Assembly: GCA_013146195.2 (NCBI GenBank)
Contig: CM028381.1
Span: 54,436,099-54,500,098 of the forward strand
Direction: 5' to 3'
Source: Codonopsis lanceolata
Lineage: Eukaryota; Streptophyta; Magnoliopsida; Asterales; Campanulaceae
DNA length: 64,000 bases
The position numbers and the translations under genes are program-made. Shown here one piece after another: positions 54,545 to 64,000 of this stretch (the first letter of the stretch is position 1; each line of letters begins with the position of its first letter). The notes under the pieces are model-generated. The model saw nothing but the letters and a program-made list of their open reading frames with translations. It was not told the DNA's origin and did no database searches.

Positions 54545-56610
54545 TCATGGAATTGATTAGCAAATAATAAATTATTTATTTGACATCATTCAATGGGGAT
54601 TGATTTATTAAACATTATTTTTGTACAAATATTATTTTTTATCATAATAAATTTACTTGTTTGTCCTTAAATAAATGGTGGATGGTTTATTAGATGAAAT
54701 GTTAATTTTGTCCATACATTAATTTCTAAGAGACAACTCACATTTTTATAGTAAAGAATATAAATTTACTTGTTTGTCTTTAAATAAATGGTGGATGATT
54801 TATTAAATGAAAGGTTAATTTTGTCATTACATTAATTTCTAAGAGACAACTCACACTTTTTTTTGTCCTTAAATTAAATTAAATTAAATTAATTGTGGAT
54901 GATTTATTAGATGAAATGTTAATTTTTCCATATATTAATTTCTATGAGACAACTTACACTTTTATAGTAAAGAAGATGAAGATAAATTTACTTGTTTGTC
55001 CTTAAATAAATGGTAGATGATTTATTAGAAAAAAATGTTAATTTTTTCCATACATTAATTTCTAAGAGACAACTCACAGTCTCACACTTTTATTTCTCCT
55101 TAAATTAAATTAAATAAAAGGTGGATTATTTATTAGATGAAATGTTAATTTTGTCTATACATTGATTTCTAAGAGACACTCACACTTTTATAGAAAAGAA
55201 GATAGATAGATAGAGATAACATTGACCTATTTGACAATATTCAAGGGTGAGTGATTTATTAAATTTAGGGTTCTTTTTGTAATTATTCATGTAATTGATT
55301 AGCTCATAACAAATTAACTTATTTGACCTTATTCAATGGTGAGTGATTTATTAAATTTAGAGTTATTTTTTTACAAACATTATCATTTATTATGATAAAT
55401 TTACTTGTTTGTCATTAAATAAATGGTGGATGATTTATTAGATGAAAGGTTAATTTTGTCCATACATTACTTTCTAAAAGACAACTCACAATTTTATAGT
55501 AGAAATGGATAGATAGTTAGAGATTGAATATACTAATTTGACATTATCATTTATTATGATAATTTTTTATTATTATTCATGGAATTGATTAGCAAGTAAT
55601 AGATTATTTAGTTGACCATATTCAATGGGGAGTGATTTATTAAACATTATTTTTGTACAAATATTAATTTTTATCATGATAAATTTACTTGTTTGCCCTT
55701 AAATAAATGGTGGATGATTTATTAGATGAATGGTTAATTTTGTCCATATATTAATTTCTAAAAGACAACTTACATTTTTATAGTAAAAAGAAGATAAATT
55801 TACTTGTTTGTCCTTAAATAAATGGTGGATGATTTATTAGATGAAAGGTTAATTTTGTCCATACATTAATTTTAAGAGACAATTCACACTTTTATAGTAA
55901 AAAAGATAGATAGATAGAGATAGAATTTACCTATTTGATATTATTCAATGGTGAGTGATTTATTAAATTTATGGTTCTTTTTGTAATTATTCATGCAATT
56001 GATTAGCTCATAACAAATTTGCTTATTTGAACTTATTCAATGGTGAGTGATTTATTAAATTTAGAGTTATTTTTTTACAAATATTATCATTTATTATGAT
56101 AAATTTACTTGTTTGTCCATAAATAAATGGTAGATTATTTATTAGATGAAAGTTTAATTTTGTCCATACATTAATTTATAAGAGACAACTCACAATTTTA
56201 TTTTAGATATAGATAGATAGATAGAGATAGAATTTACTAATTTGGAATTAGCATTTATTATGATAATTTTTTTGTTATTATCCATGAAATTGATTAGCAA
56301 ATAATAGATTATTTATTTGACCTTATTCAATGAGGAGTGATTTATTAAATATTATTTATGTACAAATATTAGTTTTTATCCTGATAAATTTATTTGTTTA
56401 TCCTTAAATAAATAGTGGATGGTTTATTAGGTGAAAGGTTAATTTTGTCCATATATTAATTTCTAAGAGAAAACTCACATTTTTATAGTAAAGAAGATAA
56501 ATTTACTTCTTTCTCCTTAAATAAATGGTGGATGATTTATTAGATGGAAAGTTAATTTTGTCCATACATTAATTTCTAAGAGACTATTCACACTTTTATA
56601 GTAAAGAAGA
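54545..56610 (-). repeat. two-level tandem repeat array of Helitron 5'-end-like units
   Basis: A basic unit of about 110 bp (plus strand: aatttacttgtttgtcctta, aataaatggtggatgattta, ttagatgaaaggttaatttt, gtccatacattaatttctaa, gagacaactcacacttttat, agtaaagaaga) recurs about eleven times between 54650 and 56610. Interleaved is a second unit containing gaattgattagcaaataat, cttattcaatggggagtgat and tattaaacatt at about 54552, 55582 and 56286, giving a higher-order period near 704 bp in the right part. Units end in (gata)n-like gatagatagatag. On the minus strand each basic unit starts like the insert's own 5' end (tttactataaaagtgtga). Confidence 0.88.
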
Positions 56611-56776
56611 TTATTGTCAAGGCACTAATGTTGCGAGTAAAATGTTAACATTGTACAAATAATTTGGACAAAATGTCACCAATCCGGTTAAGGCCCCGTC
56701 CAAATTTGTTAACGAACACCCAAACTTATTAACAAAAAGATTAGATAGACTTTTCAAAGGGGTATTGTCGTCCTTT

Positions 56777-57032
56777 TGTTAGTTTATCAGAATCAGTGAT
56801 TGCCATGAATGAAACAAGATTGAGAGGGAGAGAAAGAGGAAGGAGAAGAAGTTTATTATTTCTTTAACAACCGACTTGATCTCTTACAAACTGTTCTATC
56901 TCCTTTTATTAATACATCACTAACTATATAACCACTAACAGACGTGGTTAGATAAAAAGCTTTCTAACAAACTATCTGTTATTATCTGCTGTGTACAAGT
57001 CCACTGTAGGCTAGGATATACTACATTTAACA
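56777..57032 (-). repeat. 3' LTR of the copia element
   Basis: 256 bp. Bounded inside by the polypurine tract (plus strand tcccccctcaag) and outside by ccttt. Confidence 0.95.
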
Positions 57033-57039
57033 TCCCCCC

Positions 57040-57485
57040 TCAAGTTGAAGGAGTGAACAAATTGAACGCTTGCAACTTGGAAAGAAACAACTCAATTTGA
57101 GTAGAGGAAAGGGACTTGGTGAACAGATCTGCTGGTTGTAAAGAGGTTGGAATATGAGTTGTAGCAATAACACCCTTAACAATCTTGTCCCGAATGAAAT
57201 GACAATCTGTCTCAATGTGCTTTGTCCTCTCATGAAATACAAGATTAGCAGCAATACTCAAGACTGCTTTATTGTCACAGAATAGCTGAACAGGAGTTAA
57301 ATTGGAAACTTGAAGATCTTTGAGTAGTGCAATCATCCAAGTTATCTCACAACTAGTAGTGGCCATAGCCCTGTATTCAGCTTCGACAGAGCTCCTAGAA
57401 ACAGTCCCTTGCTTTTTAGACTTCCAGAAAATTAATGAATCTCCAAGAACTGTGATCGACTTCCTAGTAGTTGGACAACCCCCAT
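57040..57485 (-). pseudogene. copia RNase H
   Basis: Reads GCPTTRKSIT, FWKSKKQGTVSRSSVEAEYRAMA, then LLKDLQV, VQLFCDNKAVLSIAANLVFHERTKHIE, DCHFIRDKI and QPADLFTKSL. The conserved acidic residues in EAEYRA, CDNKAV and the final region are present. It is out of frame with the reverse transcriptase because of a shift near 57485. From 57366 it is open to the stop just before the polypurine tract. Confidence 0.9.
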
Positions 57486-57489
57486 CGAG

Positions 57490-58540
57490 TCACAAGAAGC
57501 GAAGAGTTAAGGAACTTTTAGTAGAGAAAAGTAACCCCTGGCCAATAGTACCCTTCAGATATTTTACAACCTTTAAAGCAACCTCCATATGAGGATGTCT
57601 GGGAGAGGCCATAAACTGACTCAAGATATGCACAGGATAGGAAAGATCTGGTCGAGAAATGGTAAGGTAAATTAACCTGCCAATTAATCTTATGTATCTA
57701 TTAGGATTCTGCAAGAAATCCCCTTTATCTGCAGCCAGACCATGATGTTGCTCAAGAGGAATAATAGATGGAGTAGCCCCCTCCTGACCAGTATCTTTCA
57801 AAATATCCAGCACATATTTCCTCTGATGAATGTAAATCCCTGTAGAGTTTCTGGCCACTTCAATGCCCAGAAAATATTTAAGAGAACCTAAGTCCTTCAT
57901 ACTGAAAGAAGAATGAAGATGAGCTTTCAGGGCTTGAATCATGACTGGATCAAAACCAGTGATTATTAAATCATCCACATAGATCAAAATCACTGTAAAG
58001 GAGGACCCCTTTAGCATATTAAAGAGAGAATGATCACAGTGAGATTGATCAAAGCCAAAAGCTAGAAGAGAGGCACTAAGCTTATGAAACCATTGCCTTG
58101 GAGCCTGTTTAAGGCCATACAATGACTTAAGAAATTTGCAAACAACTGGAGGAGAAGAGGCAGATGCAGGAGTAGGAGAATAGCCAGGAGGAAGATCCAT
58201 ATAGACTTCTTCATTAAGATCACCATGCAAAAATGTATTTGAAACATCCATTTGAGTGATATCCCAGCCCTTAATTTCACTTAAAGCAAGAAGAGTCCTA
58301 AGTGTTGTCATCTTGGCCACAGGTGCAAAAGTGTCAAAGAAGTCCAATCCTTCAGTCTGAGTGAATCCTTTAGCTACAAGCCTAGCTTTATATTTGTCTA
58401 TAGAGCCATCAGGTTTGTTCTTGATTCTATATACCCATTTACAACCCACAGATTTCTTATTGGGAGGAAGAGGCTGTAACTGCCAAGTTTTATTGACTTC
58501 CAAAGCCTGAATTTCTGATTCCATAGCCTTACACCATAAG
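57490..58540 (-). pseudogene. copia reverse transcriptase
   Basis: Open for ~344 codons from MESEIQALEVNKTWQL. Conserved blocks: GCKWVYRIK, KARLVAKGFTQTEGLDFFDTFAPV, TLRTLLAL, ITQMDVSNTFLHGDLNEEVYM, CKFLKSLYGLKQAPRQWF, then the catalytic YVDD in ILIYVDDLIITG, KDLGSLKYFLGIEV and the thumb/connection region. In the usual MDVKNAFLHG block the element has MDVSNTFLHG. The catalytic aspartates are intact. A frameshift at about 58540 separates it from integrase and another near 57485 from RNase H. Confidence 0.93.
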
Positions 58541-59750
58541 GGATCAGAATGTACCGAGCATATGTATGGGGTTCAGTAGCTTGACTGAGATTGGAAAGAA
58601 ATGAGAAATAGCTGGGAGAAACATGATCATAGGTGAATACAGAGGAGAGAACTGAAGGGACAGATCTGGTAGAGGTGATAGAAGTAGGTAAGCCTACATA
58701 ATCTCTAAATTTAGAAGGCACTACTCTAGTTCTTACTGGTCTAGTAGAAGAAGCATGAGTAGGAGGAGGAATAGGAGAAGGAGAATGAGTGGTAGAAGGA
58801 GAAGTAGGGGAACCAGAAGAAGAGGTAGTTGGAGAAGACCCATAAGAGGGAGCTGAGGGTGAATAAAAAGTATCATCTGAATCAGGACAAGGCATGTCAG
58901 AAGAAGTAGGGAAAGTTGGAACAGATGAAGAAGGTGAGGGAAGAGACTGAAATGGAAAGATAGATTCATAAAACTTGACATCTCTGCTATATATGACTTT
59001 GTGAGCCTCTAAGTCATAAAGTTTGTAGGCTTTCTTTCCAAAAGGATAACCTAGAAAAACACATTTGGCAGCTCTAGGTTGGAACTTATCTCTATTATGA
59101 CATAAGGTAGAAGCAAAGCATAGGCATCCTAAAACCTTAAGATGATTATATACAGGAGGTTTCTTAAGGAGAAGCTCATAAGGTGTTTTGAACTGAAGCA
59201 CAGAATTAGGAAGCCTATTGATCAAGTAGGTAGTTGTTTCTATACAATCTCCACAAAACCTAATAGGTAAATGACCCTGAAATCTCAAAGCTCTAGCCAT
59301 TTCCAGTAGGTTTCTATGCTTTCTTTCTACCCTGCCATTCTGTTGAGGGGTTTCATTACAAGAACTTTGATGTAAGATGCCATGAGAGTGTAAAATAGGA
59401 GTCACAGAAGAATTAAAGAACTCAGAGCCATTATCAGATCTGACTTCTTTAATAACTGAGTTGAATTGAGTCTTAACCATGAGAATAAATGTGTTAAGGT
59501 ATTGACAAACAAGAGCTTTTGACTTGAGTAAAAAAGTCCAAGTTGACCTTGAAAAATCATCAACTATGGTTAAGAAGGAAGAACACCCATCATAGGTTAA
59601 GTGTCTATAAGGCCCCCAGACATCACAATGAATTATATCAAAAGCATGTTCAGCATGAGAAGAACTAACATGAAAAGGAACTCTTGTCTGCTTAGCAAAA
59701 TGACAAATGTCACATACATGCTTATTATTAGAAGAAAGCAACATTGGCAT
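58398..59750 (-). pseudogene. copia integrase
   Basis: Starts in the zinc-binding region (CDICHFAKQTRVPF) and covers the full core: IIHCDVWGP, TIVDDFSRSTW, EVRSDNGSEF, TPQQNGRVERKHRNLLEMARAL. All three catalytic acidic residues (D in CDVWG, D in SDNGS, E in VERKH) are present. Then follow KTPYELL, GCLCFAS, FLGYP and a Ser/Thr/Pro-rich tail with PSPIPPPTHASS. The tail overlaps the reverse transcriptase in another frame because of the shift near 58540. A second shift near 59750 separates it from the pre-integrase part. Confidence 0.93.
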
Positions 59751-60168
59751 TTGTTAGAAATGGAATGTGTTTGAAGACATGAAAAGGTAAATGTCCAAAA
59801 CGTAAATGCCATGTCAATACAGAAGGAGTAATAGCATTTGTTACAGCAGAAGAAACAGAATGAACATTATTTGTATGAACTGTGGTGGATGAGCTAGAGG
59901 ATGAGCTAGACAATTGCAGTTTGTAGAGTCCACCTTCAGCTCTACCAATCCCCAGTTGCCTCTTCTGGACTAAGTCCTGAATAACACAATGAGAGGAATG
60001 AAAGGTAAGAGTGCATTGATTGTCAAGAGCTAGTTTGTGCCCTGATAACAGATTGAATTTAAAATCAGGCACATACAGGACATTGTGAAGGACAAGATTA
60101 GGGGTTAAATGAATTGTACCCCTATGAGTGATAGGAACAGTTTTGCCTGTAGGCACACGAATAGAAGA
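59728..60168 (-). pseudogene. copia GAG-pre-integrase region
   Basis: Contains VPITHRGTIHL, LVLHNVLYVPDFKFNLLSGHKL, a serine run, and LTWHLRFGHLPFHVF with the first histidines of the integrase zinc finger. It is in frame with the preceding protease segment but separated from it by a TGA at 60166-60168. Confidence 0.88.
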
Positions 60169-61225
60169 TCACATAATAACATGATTTTCAAGTAAGTCCA
60201 AGGAGGAAGTGATATGGTTAGTAGCACCTGTATCTATAATCCAGTCACACATTGTAAGATGAGAACTAGCTAGACAGACTGATAAAGCACTACTGTGAGA
60301 GAAATCAATCTTACCAGCCAGATGTGATTCAGGATTATCCATAGAAGTAGCATTGAGAAGAGACAGTAATTGTTGAAGCTGACCATTAGTCATGACTGGG
60401 GTTCTAGAATCATCAACAACAGCAGAATTTACAGTAGGATTTATAGCCTGTGAAGCTGTTTGGGCAGTTGATTTCACAACAGAAACTGGTGTCTGAGAAG
60501 AAGATTTTCCTTTATACTTGGGCATTCGTTTAGGATCAGGTTTACTCCCAAAGTCTTTGTGCCATTCTGGATATCCATGTATGTAGAAACACCTATCCTT
60601 AGTGTGGGAGTCTCCATGACAATTCTCACAGAAGAACCTACCCTTCTTCTTGACATAACCTTTGACATTAGGGTTACCTTTACTATACAAAGCAGTAGAA
60701 ACATCACTTGGAACATTATTAAACACAGAATTGATTGTGCATTGTCTTTGTCTTTCTTCTTTAGCAAGAAGCAGAACAGCCTTCCCAATATCAGGCAAAG
60801 GATTCATCATCAACAATTGTCAGTTGAATTAGGTTGTGCAATTCTTTAGCATTTTTTATAAACACCACACTAGACCTAATTTCTCCAGAAATTGCATTTA
60901 GAAACCAAGAAATGATCATATTATTACATCGATCCCAATGATCAAGGTATTTGGAGTTGGATTTTGGCCGTTTGTGTTGACCAGTAACTACTCCTATCTT
61001 ATTCTTTGCAGTTAGAGCAATTATCATAGCTCGTTTCCAGGAATTGAAATTCACCTCTGTAAGGATTTCAGTTACTAGCATCATACCTGGATGATCGTGT
61101 GGATGAAGATAGAGAGGATGAGAGGTGTTGAGTTGAATCAAGGTGGAATTCAGGTCGTAGACATCAATCTCCTCATCAGATTCAGAAGAGCTTGATTTAG
61201 CATTCTCATGATCTTCGGTAGACAT
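60169..61225 (-). pseudogene. copia gag and aspartic protease, gag internally deleted
   Basis: ATG at 61225, about 70 bases inside the primer site. The gag N-terminus (HPLYLHPHDHPGMMLV, NFNSWKRAMIIALTAKNKIG) is the retrotran_gag_3 type. The frame breaks at about 60800, where HNLIQLT is followed abruptly by the late-gag MNPLPDIGKAVLLLAKEERQR. About a hundred codons usual in this family are missing, and the junction is out of frame. The second piece carries a zinc-knuckle-like CENCHGDSHTKDRC and the protease motif WIIDTGATNHI near 60230. It ends at TGA 60166-60168. Confidence 0.9.
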
Positions 61226-61292
61226 TGTAAAAAGACTCGAAGAAGAGGAATGATAGAAGCAAAGAATTAATGCGGAATCACTTTGTACTGGT

Positions 61293-61304
61293 GCTCTGAT
61301 ACCA
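61293..61304 (-). promoter_or_regulatory. tRNA-iMet primer binding site of the copia element
   Basis: Minus strand TGGTATCAGAGC starts directly at the inner edge of the 5' LTR, complementary to the initiator-Met tRNA 3' end. Confidence 0.93.
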
Positions 61305-61560
61305 TGTTAGTTTATCAGAATCAGTGATTGCCATGAATGAAACAAGATTGAGAGGGAGAGAAAGAGGAAGGAGAAGAAGTTTCTTATTTCTTTAACAACC
61401 GACTTGATCTCTTACAAACTGTTCTATCTCCTTTTATTAATACATCACTAACTATATAACCACTAACAGACGTGGTTAGATAAAAAGCTTTCTAACAAAC
61501 TATATGTTATTATCTGCTGTGTACAAGTCCACTGTAGGCTAGGATATACTACATTTAACA
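61305..61560 (-). repeat. 5' LTR of the copia element
   Basis: 256 bp, differs from the 3' LTR at two visible positions (tttctt/tttatt and tatatg/tatctg). Followed by the target duplication ccttt. Confidence 0.95.
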
Positions 61561-62003
61561 CCTTTATTGAATTAATTCATCATATTCCCTCCCACATCTT
61601 CTGATAGCTCAATATACTGTAAATTTTGAACTGATTATTATATATGCTAATTTGAGTTTTCGATTCTATTCCTTGTTATTAAATAATGTCAAAATATTTT
61701 CAAATAGTTTTGATTTTTCATTTATAGATTATCTCAACGGCAAACAAAAAGTTCTTGTCATCGTTCATGGACGAAAATATTCTTGTGAAAAGCTAATGTC
61801 ATCGGTTTGTTAACGAAATTAGATGTCCGTTATCGAATTTGGACAGAGACTTAATAGAACTTGAGACATTTTGTAAAAATTATTTTTTCTATGTTAACAT
61901 TTTTCCCCCCAACATTTGTACATTAGCAATATTTGAAATATTGAAAATGCGAGGTTAAATTAGTTTCCCCAAATTGTGTGTTGCATTAAAAAGTAATTTT
62001 CCC

Positions 62004-62295
62004 TAACAAAAACGATAGAAGCTATATTTTGAATTGCAATTGTGCTCAAACATGGTCGTTAAGAGAAAAAATTGTATTATCCAACTAATTAATAAATCTC
62101 ATCAAATTTTGATCCAATAAATAATATAAATAGTAACCATCAATTGTCACTACCGAAAACTCTTCTCTCCTTTTACACACACAAACACACACACAAAGAA
62201 CAACAAATCTATCATCGAATAATATGATAACTCCTTACTTCCAAAGTATCTCTAAAATATAGATCACTGGACAACACTCCAGGGAAGATTAAAAC
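62004..62295. other. flank between MULE and F-box pseudogene
   Basis: Starts with the MULE target duplication. It includes a short (CA)n-rich tract near 62175-62200. This would be the 3' flank of the F-box pseudogene. No gene. Confidence 0.5.
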
Positions 62296-64000
62296 TTAGG
62301 AGTGGACAATTTCTACATTTGAAGAAGCCTTTGGTAGATACATCACCTTTTCCATTAACTCAAAACGGCGAATTCGAGTTGCAAAAGTTTTGGAGATCGA
62401 CATGGTTCTCAAAAGCGAAGCTTTGCCAAGAAAATTCTCAATGATCAACCTTATTTCATCCTCATTTTCCTAGTTTCCCGCCCTTACCTCAATAAGTTGC
62501 TCTTTGACACAATCATGAATCTCCAGAGTTCTCACTCTCTCCAACAGTTCTTTGTCACTCAAGTCCTTAAATTGAAAATCAAAATTAATCCCAATCGATA
62601 TGGGTTCAAAGGTTGAAATTAGAATAAAATGACAATGGATTAAATATGGTAAACAAAACTATAGAAGAACGGAGTACCTCCAATTTAATGGAACGCGATC
62701 CGATCAGTTCAATGCATAACGTCTTGAAGCAATACGAGATGCCTAGAAATCTTTATTGGTGATGGCACATGCATGAACATCCTTGGGCATCATCATAAAC
62801 TAGCAAAAGTATGAAAACAAAACGGAACGAGAAAGCAACAAGTTAGAATGATCAAATGTAATATGATATAATGAAATTCAACGGATGAAAATTCATAACA
62901 TACCATAGTACACTCGCATTGGCATCATCAATATAGCATAACATGATCTTTTTTGAAGGAACTCCCAAATTTTGACAAGCTCCAAATCCTTGTTTTTCTT
63001 ATGATCATGAGAAGGCTAGCTCTTTTAGAAACTGCTCCACAGAGAGCTTATAGGAGGTTGATAGTTGGGCAAACATCAAAGCTGGCTTGATGTACTTGAG
63101 GACCAAGGAGTTAGGAGCCAAAATACAAACAACCTTCACCTTTAAACATTATTTCATGACCAAACATTCAAGCGAGGCTTTTGATACTATAATACGCTCC
63201 ATTTTGGTGCATGATCTTAGAACCAAGGTGACCAGAAGAGGTGAGCAGGAAACTATGAACTCAAGATTGCTACCTGTTAGATCATCATTCCCTTTTACAG
63301 AAAGACTTTGTAGAAATTTGAATCCCATATTTTCGATTCTAAATCCATTTCTATTGTGAGCCTAATTAAATACGCAAAGCTTCTGAGCTTGAATCTCCAC
63401 ATTCTCTTAAAAATCAGAATCTTTATTACCAAATTGTTTAGACTTTCCTCAGAAATTAGAAGCCTCTGAGAACCACTACAACTATTGACAATGAAACCTA
63501 TAGACATCACTTGTTGGGTTAAATCTCGATTCTTCATCATCACCATTCTCATTCTCAAGTACAATATAGTTTCATAAAAATTTGAATGACTGAACACTTG
63601 GGGCGTCTATCTTTAGATCTTCCATTTCTGTGTGAATCCCCCCAATGCAAAATGTCTCACTTTATACTATGGGTAATTCTAAAAGCTTTCAGTTCATGAT
63701 AAATCCGTAAGGATAAGGACTCCAATGCTGGACAACTTCCAATAATTCTTTCTAGAAATGACTCTTTTATATGTGTGTTTTTCATAGAAAGAAATTTCAG
63801 GTCAAGTTCCTTTAATTGACCTTTGATGGCTGCATCAATGAAGCCATCCACTACATCATAGATCTCCTCGTTAACAGGTTGGAACGTGGAGATCTGAAGT
63901 TTGTCAAGGTTTTGCATGCAACGGTGTGAAAGAGTTTGCTGCATGTACCTCACGAATCTATGCCTACATTGAATGAAAGTCTGTGGACCTGATATGGAAA
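62296..64000 (-). pseudogene. F-box/LRR/FBD-type gene, degenerate, 5' part beyond the window
   Basis: Read leftwards from the window edge. First come LRR-like blocks: TLSHRCMQNLDKLQIST, FIDAAIKGQLKELDLKFL, SFLERIIGSCPALESLSL (63953-63657). Then frame-shifted LRR pieces follow (LEFIVSCSPLLVTLVLRSCTK near 63250; LKYIKPALMFAQL near 63060). The penultimate exon ends ...GSRSIKLE at 62693 with a donor gtactc, followed by a ~118-bp intron. The last exon (62575-62296) carries the FBD-like C-terminus: DLSDKELLERVRTLEIHDCV, then an in-frame TAG, IIENFLGKASLLRTMSI, and ends VEIVHS*. Intact relatives are SCF ubiquitin-ligase substrate receptors. Stops and frameshifts indicate a pseudogene. The F-box itself would lie beyond 64000. 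Confidence 0.8.

Larger units (their letters stand above)
53238..56610 (-). mobile_element. Helitron-like insert with tandem 5'-end repeats
   Basis: Inserted in the left terminal repeat of the MULE. Its minus-strand 5' edge reads TCTTCTTTACTATAAAAGTG (56610 leftwards) and is followed by T on the flank, as expected for a Helitron start. At the other edge a short hairpin (GCAC gt GTGC, near 53253-53262) precedes CTAA (plus ttag at 53238-53241). The next base is G where canonical elements have T, so the 3' end is imperfect. No Rep/helicase coding is visible. It includes (CATA)n and (GT)n tracts at 53435-53480, an (AT)n tract at 54372-54415, and a long tandem array. Confidence 0.55.
56777..61560 (-). 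mobile_element. copia retrotransposon, near-identical LTRs, 5-bp TSD (minus)
   Basis: 4784 bp, flanked by ccttt at 56772-56776 and 61561-61565. LTRs are 256 bp (56777-57032 and 61305-61560), TGTTAGTTTATC to CATTTAACA, differing by eye at two positions. A tRNA-iMet primer site lies next to the 5' LTR (61293-61304) and a G-rich polypurine tract next to the 3' LTR (57033-57043). The body contains gag, protease, integrase, reverse transcriptase and RNase H in copia order, with several lesions. Its size, short LTRs and gag type fit the Ale/Ivana-like lineages; I cannot separate these by eye. Confidence 0.95.
53163..62003. mobile_element. MULE with 9-bp TSD, host to a Helitron-like element and a copia element
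   Basis: Flanked by taacaaaaa at 53154-53162 and 62004-62012, an exact 9-bp duplication. The right terminal repeat (about 61740-62003) matches the left end in two separated blocks: 53163-53237 (ggggaaactac, atgcaac, aatttggggaaacc) and 56611-56760 (gtaaaatgttaacattg, gtccaaatttgttaacg). The break between them holds the Helitron-like insert at 53238-56610. A copia element with its own duplication lies at 56777-61560. Subtracting both leaves a core of roughly 0.68 kb, almost all terminal repeat and without coding sequence. Confidence 0.85.

Noticed and set aside
58733..58981. 82-codon Leu-rich minus frame
   Set aside because: An out-of-phase reading of the Ser/Pro-rich tail of the copia integrase.
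1..64000. A novel multi-gene defence, metabolic or regulatory system
   Set aside because: All multi-gene arrangements are accounted for by known transposable-element families or captured host fragments. Nothing indicates a functional operon-like or defence locus.

Overview
This is plant nuclear DNA, almost certainly from a eudicot: every recognisable reading frame belongs to a plant transposable-element family or to a plant host-gene fragment, the unique DNA is AT-rich, exon fragments carry GT/AG introns, and microsatellites are common. It is a heterochromatin-like nest of mobile elements. I found no intact host gene, no rRNA or CRISPR locus, and no protein-coding gene I would call functional. 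One 100-N assembly gap lies at 38273-38372.

Layout. 1-3854: Helitron 3' ends, one apparently split inside its terminal hairpin by a 5'-truncated L1-type LINE (minus). 4011-11602: a 7.6 kb decayed autonomous Mutator-like element (MULE) with long terminal inverted repeats, a broken MuDR-type transposase (minus) and a divergently oriented GRF zinc-finger/transmembrane gene (plus). Its transposase is cut by a solo LTR (6664-9958), which is itself cut by a second MULE (7853-9371). 11.6-16.8 kb: non-coding repeats. 16828-17508: a non-autonomous hAT. 17894-19498: a third MULE. 19539-22380: a degenerate PIF/Harbinger-type ORF1 cut by a solo LTR. 24.4-27 kb: old LTR remnants.

27.0-35.4 kb: a mosaic of host-gene exon scraps on the minus strand (mitochondrial Rho GTPase MIRO, glyoxylate/succinic semialdehyde reductase, and an unidentified protein), ending near a clear Helitron 3' terminus at 35362. 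35.4-37 kb: a tRNA-derived SINE-like piece and a short LTR with primer binding site. 37.0-47.65 kb: SIRE/Maximus-like copia remnants, with an inverted LTR before the gap, an env-like region split by a 1.8 kb solo LTR, a shared LTR, a gag-protease-integrase stretch and a truncated LTR. 47.65-49.6 kb: the 5' LTR, primer binding site and leader of a Tat/Ogre-like Ty3 element (minus). 49.6-52.85 kb: two more MULE-type elements. 53163-62003: a MULE with 9-bp target duplication that received a 3.4 kb Helitron-like element full of tandem repeats in one terminal repeat and a 4.8 kb copia element with nearly identical LTRs. 62296-64000: an F-box/LRR/FBD pseudogene (minus) running off the window.

The order of events can be read from the nesting and from target-site duplications. 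Insertion sites checked base by base: 9-bp duplications for three MULEs, 8-bp for the hAT, 5-bp for the copia element and one solo LTR, and a 4-of-5 match for another solo LTR. I do not see a new molecular system here. The most interesting items are the GRF-transmembrane companion gene in the autonomous MULE, the multi-gene exon mosaic, the Helitron-like element made of tandem copies of its own 5' end, and the young-looking copia element whose coding region is already broken.
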